A DNA stretch of 64,000 nt from positions 1,178,001 through 1,242,000 of the forward strand of contig CAWFKW010000003.1 in NCBI GenBank assembly GCA_963816535.1. Reading direction: 5' to 3'. The notes below the pieces were generated by a model. That model had not been told where the DNA came from and did no database searches. It worked only from the letters and a program-made list of their open reading frames with translations. Shown here in pieces: positions 34,293-42,217 of this stretch (within the stretch, counting starts at the first letter, position 1; each line of letters begins with the position of its first letter). This stretch comes from CAWFKW01 sp963816535. Its GTDB lineage: Bacteria; Bacteroidota; Ignavibacteria; Tepidaquicellales; OLB5. The translations under genes and the position numbers were made by a program.

Positions 34293-36866
34293 ATGAAATA
34301 TAAATTTACTATTCTATTAATAACATTTGCGTCGTTCCTTATCGGAACCGCGGCGCAATCACAGGATAATAAAAACGACGGCAGAAGATGGAATTTGCCT
34401 TCAACGCGCGCATACACAGGCGGCGTTTATTCTAACCTGCCTGGCGTGAATAATTACAAAGGCCCTGTCGGTACTGCGAAGCTTTATCATACGCCGATAG
34501 GCGATGTTCTGGTTCCGCCAAACATTATTCCATTTCCCACAGCTACAGCCACCGAAAGCGAAGTTGCAGCCGTTAACATGGGCGGAAATACAAACACAAT
34601 GTTCGCTGCGTGGAATTCGTACGGCCCTTCGTTTTACGGAACAGGCTTCAGCCTGACAACTAACGGGGGAACTTCGTTTACAGGCAACTACAATAATATG
34701 AATTTGGGAAATAACGGCGGCGACCCCGGTCCGTGGGTATGGCCGGCCGGCAGTACCTGGGCAGGAAGGCTGGGAATATCAGTTTTGAATGGCGGATACA
34801 CCGGAGTGATTGCATTTTACTCAACAGATAATGGCATAACGTGGACGACAGGTGTTTTGATACCGCCTACAGGCAGTGTTGACAAAAATCTGGGCTGTGT
34901 GGATGATGTCCCCGGCAGTCCATATTTCGGAAGAGCTTACATACTATGGAGCAATTTTTCGCTCTCTGCGCCTCCGATAGTGGGAGCTTTTTCTTCCGAT
35001 GGAGGCGCCACATGGACTCCGTCAACAGGCAACGTATCTCCGGCGCCTGACGGCTCGCATTACTGCCAGGGCGTTGACGTTCAGGTAGGTCCGGGCGGGG
35101 TAGTTTATGCCGTGTGGGCCATGCCGGTTTTTGGTTCGCCGTATACGGAAGATTATATCGGGTTTGCCAAATCAACCAACGGCGGGGTTACATGGGTTAA
35201 CGGAACAAACACCGCCGTTAATGTGAACGGTATAAGAACAACAAATCTGTACAACGGAATTAGGGCCGACGGTTTCCCGAGATTAGCCGTTGATAAATCA
35301 GGCGGAGCAAGAAACGGCTGGATATACGCCGTGCTTTCAGAAAAGACTGTAGCGCCCGCAAGAGATAATTCAGATGTTTGTTTGTGCCGTTCAACCGATG
35401 GCGGCGCAACGTGGACGCATACGTTAGTAAACCAGGATGCTTCCGGGAATTATAACTGGCACCCGGCGCCTGTTGTTGATAATGCAGGCGTTCTTGCCGT
35501 TGGATATGAAGATACGAGAAATACGACTGTGCCTGTAACTCAGGTATACATGTCATATTCGAATGACGGAGGCACAACGTTTACCGATATCCAGGTAAGC
35601 GATCATAACTTTACTCCTGCGCCAATCCCGGGTCTGGCAGGCGGTTACCAGGGCGACTACAACGGAATGACTTACGGCAACGGAAAATACTGGCCATACT
35701 GGGGTGATAATTCATCAGGGCATTACCAGGTGTGGACGGCAGGCGTATCTTTATCGCTTGCACATGACTTTTCATGCGGGCCGTTTTTAAGTTTGCCGGC
35801 AAACCCGCTCAGCTTAAATACGCCATATGCTATAAAGACAAAAATAACAAACCTGGGCACATCAAACGAAACGGCTGTTCCGATAAAATATTTTGTTGAC
35901 GGGGTTTTGATAACTACAACCAACGTAAATGAAAATGCCGGCGCTGTTGATTCAGTTTCAAATACATGGCAAACAGCTGTCGCAGGCAACCACACGCTGA
36001 TGTATGTATCGGCTCTTTCAACTGACTTAAACAGGTCGAATGACACCGTAAGAGTAACTGTAACTGTGAGCGGCGCGCCTTCGCTGTGCGAGCAGTTTGC
36101 GACAACAGCTTTCCCGCCGGCGGGATGGACTACCGACGGAACATATTGGGGTTATAACGCTGTAAGCGGATTTGGCGTTGGGACAGGTTCGGCGAGGTTC
36201 AATTCATGGACTGCCCCCCCGGGCACAGATAATAACCTGAATACTTTGACGTTTGAGGCTTTACCGAATGCAGTTCTGAATTTTGATATAGCGTATTCGC
36301 CGTATCCTACAACGCCGCCGTATGCCGAGGATTCGTTAGTAGTGCTTGGCTCGACCGACGCAGGAACGACATATTTTTCTATCATAAGATTGGGGCCGAT
36401 TGAAATGCAGACTGCCCCGGCTTCTGCCAACGAGTTTACGCCGCTTGCATCGCAGTGGGGCAAGATGAGCTACCCACTGCCAAATGGAACAAACAAGATA
36501 GATTTTCTGGGAAGAAGCCAGTATGGCAACGACATATTTATAGACAGCGTATGCATAGACCACTTAATTGGTATTTCATCCCAGGGGAATGATCTCCCGA
36601 GGAGTTACTCGCTTTCGCAGAACTATCCGAACCCGTTTAATCCATCCACGGTTATCAGCTACGGTTTGCCGAAAGCCGGTTTGGTAAGGCTGGTTGTGTA
36701 TGACATTCTTGGAAGAATTGCACAGACGCTTGTAAACAATGAATATAAAGAAGCGGGAACATATAAGGCATACTTTAACGCAATAAACTTATCAAGCGGA
36801 GTATATTTCTATAGAATAGAAGCAGGAGATTTTGTTTCTGTGAAAAAGATGCTGTTGATCAAGTAG
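34293..36866 (+). CDS. T9SS-sorted Asp-box surface protein, paralogue 2 (anchor/MAM-like C-module)
   Basis: 857 residues with signal peptide MKYKFTILLITFASFLIGTA. The propeller matches paralogue 1 closely (GRRWNLPSTRAYTGGVYSNL, DKNLGCVDDVPGSPYFGRAY). The module after the CARDB-like sandwich is different: it starts SLCEQFATTAFPPAGWTTDG and has YAEDSLVVLGSTDAGT, resembling the choice-of-anchor-J/MAM-like jelly-roll found in secreted Bacteroidota proteins. It ends in the sorting domain (LSQNYPNPFNPSTVISYGLP to VKKMLLIK). No enzymatic residues could be identified. Confidence 0.85.
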   Translation: MKYKFTILLITFASFLIGTAAQSQDNKNDGRRWNLPSTRAYTGGVYSNLPGVNNYKGPVGTAKLYHTPIGDVLVPPNIIPFPTATATESEVAAVNMGGNTNTMFAAWNSYGPSFYGTGFSLTTNGGTSFTGNYNNMNLGNNGGDPGPWVWPAGSTWAGRLGISVLNGGYTGVIAFYSTDNGITWTTGVLIPPTGSVDKNLGCVDDVPGSPYFGRAYILWSNFSLSAPPIVGAFSSDGGATWTPSTGNVSPAPDGSHYCQGVDVQVGPGGVVYAVWAMPVFGSPYTEDYIGFAKSTNGGVTWVNGTNTAVNVNGIRTTNLYNGIRADGFPRLAVDKSGGARNGWIYAVLSEKTVAPARDNSDVCLCRSTDGGATWTHTLVNQDASGNYNWHPAPVVDNAGVLAVGYEDTRNTTVPVTQVYMSYSNDGGTTFTDIQVSDHNFTPAPIPGLAGGYQGDYNGMTYGNGKYWPYWGDNSSGHYQVWTAGVSLSLAHDFSCGPFLSLPANPLSLNTPYAIKTKITNLGTSNETAVPIKYFVDGVLITTTNVNENAGAVDSVSNTWQTAVAGNHTLMYVSALSTDLNRSNDTVRVTVTVSGAPSLCEQFATTAFPPAGWTTDGTYWGYNAVSGFGVGTGSARFNSWTAPPGTDNNLNTLTFEALPNAVLNFDIAYSPYPTTPPYAEDSLVVLGSTDAGTTYFSIIRLGPIEMQTAPASANEFTPLASQWGKMSYPLPNGTNKIDFLGRSQYGNDIFIDSVCIDHLIGISSQGNDLPRSYSLSQNYPNPFNPSTVISYGLPKAGLVRLVVYDILGRIAQTLVNNEYKEAGTYKAYFNAINLSSGVYFYRIEAGDFVSVKKMLLIK

Positions 36867-36921
36867 CAGGTTAGCTCATTATTAGTTTAATAGCGAACAG
36901 AATTCTCTTTTCGATATTTTC

Positions 36922-36957
36922 GGATCCCCTGGCTGATTAAGCCCGGGGATCTTTTTA
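36922..36957 (+). terminator. Terminator after paralogue 2
   Basis: GGATCCCC-TGGCTGATTAAGCCC-GGGGATC followed by TTTTTA. The rest of the gap to 37215 holds no gene. Its last part (about 37190-37215) resembles the region before the gene at 38872 (CAAACTGCTATCTTCAT-type segment). Confidence 0.8.
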
Positions 36958-37215
36958 CCCAACCCCCTCATCTAACAATGAAACCTAACCATGCGCCCCA
37001 ACCATGAAACATAATTCTCAATTCTTTCACAATAATGGAAATGTCAACTATTTATGAATCCTTTATTAAGGATAGGTGAATGGATGAGAAAAGAATTTTC
37101 ATTGTTTTTGCTTCTATTTAAAAATAAATTGCAATGAAATTAAATCAGTCTTGAATCGACAAGAAACAGGATTAAGACATTATTCCGGTTTTTCAAACTG
37201 CTGTCTTCATAGGTT

Positions 37216-37243
37216 GAGTTTAGCTTAAAGTAAACTCAGGAGG
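37216..37243 (+). promoter_or_regulatory. Hairpin abutting AGGAGG of the small ORF before paralogue 3
   Basis: GAGTTTA (37216-37222) pairs perfectly with TAAACTC (37231-37237), loop GCTTAAAG, then AGGAGG (37238-37243). This ribosome-binding site belongs to a 26-residue ORF, not directly to the T9SS gene. Confidence 0.7.
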
Positions 37244-37249
37244 AACAAA

Positions 37250-37330
37250 ATGAATTTTACCGCTACGCTTTCACTCTGCGATGTATTATGTGCAATTCAT
37301 CCGCAAATTCAGAATCAGCATCAGATATAA
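37250..37330 (+). CDS. 26-residue leader-like ORF
   Basis: ATG 37250 follows the AGGAGG by 6 bases and encodes a 26-residue peptide (MNFTATLSLCDVLCAIHPQI then six residues). It ends 12 bp before the start of the Ycf48-like gene. It could be a leader peptide that couples translation, or the remains of a lost paralogue's N-terminus. Confidence 0.4.
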   Translation: MNFTATLSLCDVLCAIHPQIQNQHQI

Positions 37331-37342
37331 AAATTAAAAGCC

Positions 37343-38656
37343 ATGAAGAGAAATGTTTTCTTTAAATTGATTTATTCTCTGCTTATTTTCCTCATGGCTT
37401 ATGGAAGCGCCCTGTCTCAGCAATATTGGATTCAGCAGCCGTGCCCTACTACAAAATCGTTAACGCGTTTGACATTTACTGATACGCTGAACGGGTGGGC
37501 CGTCGGTGATTCCGGCGCTATAGTGCACACTTCCAACGGAGGTTCAAACTGGATCGTGCAGGAAAGTTCAATTAATACCCCTATAGAAGATTTGTTCTTC
37601 ATAAACAGCCAAACCGGGTTTGCCGTCTCTAACGATTATACTAGTTCAGGCACAATTATCCTGAGAACGACAAATGGCGGAATCAACTGGTCAAACTCCA
37701 GGTATCCCGATACTGCCCTTATCATAAGAAGCGTTTACTTTTTAGATTCACTCACAGGATTTTTCGGGGGAATAACGCTGACCGACCCTGTGATTTTGCG
37801 AACTACAGACAGAGGAGTAAGCTGGGCTCATACAAATATCCGGCTGGCAATATGTTATGACTACCCTGTTCTGAAATTCAATTTCCTTAATTCCTTAAAA
37901 GGTTACGCCTGCGGCGGATTTTTTGACCGCGCCGGAATTTGCTGGCAAACAACGGACGGAGGACTTAACTGGACCGATACATGTATTTCCGCTGAGCCCC
38001 TTTTCGACATTTACGCAGTCAGCAATGATAAGATACTGATAGCCGGAGGCGACCCGGAATACGGTTCTTATGTATACTCATCTTCTGACGCGGGCTCTTC
38101 ATGGAAAGGATTTTTTTTGAATACCTACGGAATAGCTCAGAGGATCGCCGCAAGGACTCCCGCCGAACTTTGGATCCCATGCGCGATTTTAGGTAAATTT
38201 GCCGTATCCCTTGATACCGCGAGAAACTGGTTTTCGATTGATGCGCCCGATCATGTAAATGTCTACGATACGCGGTTCATAAATCCTTATACCGGATGGA
38301 GTGTGGGGCTTCGAAGCGACAATTTTACAGGGGTCATTCTTAAATACAATACTGCCGTTATAGGAATCATGAATGAACAGGCGCCTGTTCCTGATAAACC
38401 TATGCTGTATCAGAATTATCCAAACCCTTTTAACCCGGTTACCGAAATAAGTTTCAGTTTAGTTAAAACCGGGCGCGTTAAATTAGTAATATATGATTTG
38501 CTCGGAAGAATTGCCGCAAAACTTGTTGATGAAATCAGGCAGGCCGGAACATTTAATGAAAAATTCGACGCCGCGAACCTGGCAAGCGGAATTTATATAT
38601 ATAGAATTGAAACAGCAGGTTTTGAACAGAGCAAAAAAATGGTTCTTGTTAAATAA
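37343..38656 (+). CDS. T9SS-sorted Ycf48-like beta-propeller protein, paralogue 3
   Basis: 437 residues; signal MKRNVFFKLIYSLLIFLMAY. Unlike its neighbours it is a Ycf48/photosystem-II-stability-like propeller with repeated blocks ending in Trp (LNGWAVGDSGAIVHTSNGGS, RTTNGGINW, WQTTDGGLNW, SSSDAGSSW). It has no CARDB-like or nidogen-like module. The last part is the sorting domain (YQNYPNPFNPVTEISFSLVK). It lacks its own AGGAGG; translation may depend on the small ORF upstream. Confidence 0.82.
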   Translation: MKRNVFFKLIYSLLIFLMAYGSALSQQYWIQQPCPTTKSLTRLTFTDTLNGWAVGDSGAIVHTSNGGSNWIVQESSINTPIEDLFFINSQTGFAVSNDYTSSGTIILRTTNGGINWSNSRYPDTALIIRSVYFLDSLTGFFGGITLTDPVILRTTDRGVSWAHTNIRLAICYDYPVLKFNFLNSLKGYACGGFFDRAGICWQTTDGGLNWTDTCISAEPLFDIYAVSNDKILIAGGDPEYGSYVYSSSDAGSSWKGFFLNTYGIAQRIAARTPAELWIPCAILGKFAVSLDTARNWFSIDAPDHVNVYDTRFINPYTGWSVGLRSDNFTGVILKYNTAVIGIMNEQAPVPDKPMLYQNYPNPFNPVTEISFSLVKTGRVKLVIYDLLGRIAAKLVDEIRQAGTFNEKFDAANLASGIYIYRIETAGFEQSKKMVLVK

Positions 38657-38847
38657 ATGAGTTCAAAGCGTTCTGATTGCGTTTAAATGCAAAAATGACG
38701 TTTTATGAGTAAATTTGAGAGTATTATTTTTCATTTGAAATTGCTCCCAATTAAAAATAAATTGCGTGGTTAATACTTGTCTTAATCGATCCTGATAATA
38801 AGATTAAGGCATAATTCTATTTTTATCAAACTGCTATCTTCATTGAT

Positions 38848-38866
38848 TGGGTTTAATCCCAGGAGG
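38848..38866 (+). promoter_or_regulatory. Hairpin abutting AGGAGG of paralogue 4
   Basis: TGGG (38848-38851) pairs with CCCA (38858-38861) around TTTAAT, directly overlapping AGGAGG (38861-38866). The preceding 25 bases resemble those before 37216. Confidence 0.55.
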
Positions 38867-38871
38867 AAATC

Positions 38872-41562
38872 ATGATACAAAAACTTTCTTTTCCCTTTCT
38901 TGCTCTAATTACCATTCTTGCATTTAATTTATCTTTTGCTCAGGATAACTCGAGATGGAATAATCCTGGAACATACGTGATGTCCAGCGGAAATTATGTT
39001 CCTTTGCCGTCAGAAACTTATGTTCAGCCGGTAACCTCTCCGAGAAAAGTCTCCACTTTGCAGGGAGACCTTGTTGTGGCTCCTAATATAAGAGTTTTGC
39101 CCGGCACAGTTTCGCAAACTGAAGTGCCGCTTACCATCAGCCGGGCTAATCCTCTGCTGATGTTTGGATCTTCAAACGCAGTAAACGGAAGCACAATAAA
39201 TTCCGGCTCATATATTTCAACCGACGGCGGTAACAGCTGGTTCGGCACAAATACTATCAACAACGGTAATACTAATAACCAGCGAGGAGATCCGGGCCCT
39301 GCATACGGCAAGGACAGCAGGATAATTTTCACACATCTATCGAGCACATCAAATTTCGGGGGGGTAACCGGCATGCAGGCTGAATACTCCACTAACTTCG
39401 GCGTGAATTTTTCGACAAGCTATCAGGTGCATTCCAGCGGGACGGATGATAAAAATCTTGCGTGCGGCGATGATGTGCCAACAAGCCCGTATTACGGGAA
39501 CTTCTACATGGCTTTTTGCGACTATGCATCAGGCGTAACTTATTGCGCCAGAACCACTAACGGCGGAGTTTCCTGGGTAGCGCCGGTTAGCTGGACGCCG
39601 CCTGCGGGTCTTCAGGCTCAGGGCCATGATGTTGTAACCCGGCCCAACGGCGATGTAATTGTAAGTTATGCGCTTCACGGGCCAACCAGTCCGTGGACAG
39701 AACTGGATGTTGGAATCGGACGCTCGACTGACGGCGGAGCTACTTTTACGGTATTAGCTCCAGCATATGCAACCAATGGAACGCGTTCCACATCGTTTAA
39801 CGGATGGGGAATCAGGACCAATGGTTTTACGAGAATCGCATGCGATAAAAGCGGCGGCGCAAGAAACGGCTGGCTATATGTTGTTATGTCAGAATATAAT
39901 CTTGCTCCTGCAGGATCAGATGCCGATATAGTGCTGCACCGTTCAACAGATGGCGGCGCAACATGGTCGGCAGGAATAAGAGTTAACCAGGATCCGTTAA
40001 ATAACGGTAAAGTACAGTGGTTCCCATGCGTTTGCGTTGATGAAAACGGCGGAGTTAATGTTGCTTATTACGACAACAGGAATTTCGCATCAGTCGGCGA
40101 CTCAGCATCAATATATATTTCCAGGTCGCTTGACGGAGGAAGTACATGGGTTGACGTTGAGGTAGCCGATCATCATTTCAAGCCGAAACCGGATCCTCTT
40201 CTCAGCGGCGGATATATGGGCGATTATATGGGATGCGCAGCCGGGAACGGTAAGGTTTGGGCATTCTGGATGGATGATAAATCAGGAACATACAATGCAT
40301 GGGCCGGCTATATTACGAGCGGTCCTCCGCTTGCGCACAATATTGCAATCGGGCCGTTTTTGAGTACTCCGGCATATTATCTGATCAACACTCCGTATAA
40401 CATTAAGACGAAAGTAACAAATATCGGGTCTTCAAATGAAACAGGCATACCGATAAAATTCTATGTTGACGGAGTATTAATAAATACGACAAACATCAAT
40501 CTGAATGCCAGCCAAAATGATTCGGTCAGCAACAGCTGGCAGACGGCAACGGCAGGCAATCACAATTTAATGTACATCTCTGCGCTTAGCACGGATCTCG
40601 ACAGAACCAACGATACAGTCAGAATGACCGTAAATGTGCTTACGCAGCCGCCGCCGACAATGTGTCCCTTCTATTGTCAGCCTCCGACAACTTACACGCC
40701 AATAACGGGGGGCGGCGCGGGCCCGACCGGAGATGACGCTGGTATTGCCGTGCCTATAGGTTTCACATTCAATTATGTAACAACCGCATATACTCAGGCA
40801 TGGATATGCACAAACGGATTTATACAGTTAGGGGGCTCAGGCACTACAGCTTATGTTAATGCGCTCTGCGGAGCCAATGTCAACTTGATTGCGGGATTTT
40901 GGGATGATTTGAATGCAGCCGGAAATATAACGTACCTGACAACGGGTACAGCGCCAAACAGGGTGTTTACCGTTCAGTATGCAAACGTTGCATTCCTTTC
41001 AGGGTCCGGTAACGTAACTTTCCAGATAAAATTATATGAAAACGGCGGAACGGGGCAGGTTGTGGATATTATATACGGCTCAGGCGTTAATAATGCGGCG
41101 GCAACGGGAAGCGTTGGGATCAATGTTTCGCCGGGCGGCGCCGGATATATCACGAGCATAACGCCAGGCGCCAATTGCTCTTCAACTACCTCTTCAACAA
41201 CCGTATGTAATGATGCAGTCACATACAATATTCCGTCGGGTACATTCTACAGATTCTGCAGCCTGGTCGGAGTCGACCCGATAAGCAGCTCCGTTCCGAA
41301 AGATTTTTCACTGGAACAGAACTATCCTAATCCTTTTAACCCGGCTACGGTTATCAAATTCGGGCTGCCGAAATCCGGATTAGTAAAACTTGTTGTGTAT
41401 GACTTGCTGGGTCAAGTTGTTAAGACTCTGGTAAACGAATATAAAGAAGCCGGCACATATAAAACTGACTTTGACGCTACTAACCTTGCGAGCGGAGTTT
41501 ATTTCTATAGATTAGAAGCCGGAGATTTTACTTCGGTTAAGAAAATGCTTCTGATCAAATAG
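38872..41562 (+). CDS. T9SS-sorted Asp-box surface protein, paralogue 4 (nidogen-like C-module)
   Basis: 896 residues, signal MIQKLSFPFLALITILAFNL. The propeller has diverged most of the large paralogues at its N-terminus (WNNPGTYVMSSGNYVPLPSE). Asp boxes remain (ISTDGGNSW, RSTDGGATF, RSTDGGATW, RSLDGGSTW). The C-module is nidogen-like (AWICTNGFIQLGGSG, LIAGFWDDLNAAG, VTFQIKLYENGGTG) and is closer to paralogues 1 and 5 than its own N-terminus is. It ends LEQNYPNPFNPATVIKFGLP to KKMLLIK. A duplicate of its 3' end lies 49 bp downstream. Confidence 0.85.
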   Translation: MIQKLSFPFLALITILAFNLSFAQDNSRWNNPGTYVMSSGNYVPLPSETYVQPVTSPRKVSTLQGDLVVAPNIRVLPGTVSQTEVPLTISRANPLLMFGSSNAVNGSTINSGSYISTDGGNSWFGTNTINNGNTNNQRGDPGPAYGKDSRIIFTHLSSTSNFGGVTGMQAEYSTNFGVNFSTSYQVHSSGTDDKNLACGDDVPTSPYYGNFYMAFCDYASGVTYCARTTNGGVSWVAPVSWTPPAGLQAQGHDVVTRPNGDVIVSYALHGPTSPWTELDVGIGRSTDGGATFTVLAPAYATNGTRSTSFNGWGIRTNGFTRIACDKSGGARNGWLYVVMSEYNLAPAGSDADIVLHRSTDGGATWSAGIRVNQDPLNNGKVQWFPCVCVDENGGVNVAYYDNRNFASVGDSASIYISRSLDGGSTWVDVEVADHHFKPKPDPLLSGGYMGDYMGCAAGNGKVWAFWMDDKSGTYNAWAGYITSGPPLAHNIAIGPFLSTPAYYLINTPYNIKTKVTNIGSSNETGIPIKFYVDGVLINTTNINLNASQNDSVSNSWQTATAGNHNLMYISALSTDLDRTNDTVRMTVNVLTQPPPTMCPFYCQPPTTYTPITGGGAGPTGDDAGIAVPIGFTFNYVTTAYTQAWICTNGFIQLGGSGTTAYVNALCGANVNLIAGFWDDLNAAGNITYLTTGTAPNRVFTVQYANVAFLSGSGNVTFQIKLYENGGTGQVVDIIYGSGVNNAAATGSVGINVSPGGAGYITSITPGANCSSTTSSTTVCNDAVTYNIPSGTFYRFCSLVGVDPISSSVPKDFSLEQNYPNPFNPATVIKFGLPKSGLVKLVVYDLLGQVVKTLVNEYKEAGTYKTDFDATNLASGVYFYRLEAGDFTSVKKMLLIK

Positions 41563-41573
41563 CGAGTTGAGGT

Positions 41574-41591
41574 GAAGGGCGCAAGCCCTTC
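41574..41591 (+). terminator. Hairpin directly after paralogue 4
   Basis: GAAGGGC-GCAA-GCCCTTC is a perfect 7-bp stem 12 bp after the stop, without a T run. TCCCGC-TT-GCGGGA follows at 41599-41612. Confidence 0.5.
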
Positions 41592-41610
41592 ACCGAAATC
41601 CCGCTTGCGG

Positions 41611-41682
41611 GACGGAGTTTATTTCTATAGATTAGAAGCCGGAGAATTTACTTCAGTTAAAAAAATGCTCTTTATCAAATAG
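41611..41682 (+). pseudogene. Duplicated 3' end of a T9SS sorting domain
   Basis: The sequence encodes GVYFYRLEAGEFTSVKKMLF then IK and a TAG stop, matching the last 22 or so codons of paralogue 4 with a few substitutions. It has no start codon or upstream frame and is separated from the intact gene by two hairpins, so it is a duplication remnant. Confidence 0.8.
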
Positions 41683-41739
41683 CGGTTTTACGATAAATAG
41701 GCGCGTCCAATTTTTGTACTAAGCAATTTGAGGAAATAT

Positions 41740-41775
41740 AAAGCGGGAGTTTGCAATGAAGCTCCCGCTTTCATT
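41740..41775 (+). terminator. Strong terminator after the duplicated tail
   Basis: AAAGCGGGAG (41740-41749) pairs with CTCCCGCTTT (41762-41771), followed by CATTTTTTG. Confidence 0.85.
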
Positions 41776-42184
41776 TTTTGCCACATTATCTCATGAAAAA
41801 TTTTATTACATACCTGGATCAACGGAATTTTTTCACGCCCTTATTTATTCTGAAGTAAATTCTCCCAGTATTCTGTCCCGACGAAAAAGCGCGGTCCTTT
41901 ATGTGGCTAACTTCAAGACAAGTTGAGGCTTCCCCCAAACATTGCAAATCCAGAAGGAATTTTTGGGCTTGTAAAATTATAGTAATCAATTATTTATAAT
42001 AATCAATGTCAAATTGTTAGCCTCAAAAATTAATTTTCGAAGATGCTACATTTTCATTGCTTTTAGCATTTTTAAAAAATAAATTACACCCTCATTTCAA
42101 ATACATGGGGGTTTTTGGGGTTAGTGGTTCGGGTCAATTTTGCAAAGTACACGTTCTATAATTTATAATTAATCAACATTATTT
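41776..42184. other. AT-rich intergenic region without a gene
   Basis: About 410 bp between the terminator and the next hairpin contain no plausible reading frame or RNA gene. The promoter of paralogue 5 presumably lies near the end (AATTTATAATTAATCAACATT). Confidence 0.5.
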
Positions 42185-42212
42185 GGACTTGCACAAAAGC
42201 ATGTCCAGGAGG
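42185..42212 (+). promoter_or_regulatory. Hairpin abutting AGGAGG of paralogue 5
   Basis: GGACTTGC (42185-42192) pairs with GCATGTCC (42199-42206) with one T-T mismatch and loop ACAAAA, directly followed by AGGAGG (42207-42212). It is preceded by ACATTATTT, as in paralogue 6. Confidence 0.65.
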
Positions 42213-42217
42213 AAATA

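Noticed and set aside
34867..36563. Minus-strand frames opposite the T9SS paralogues
   Set aside because: Composition is explained by the Gly/Asn/Thr-rich coding strand; no ribosome-binding sites or conserved motifs.
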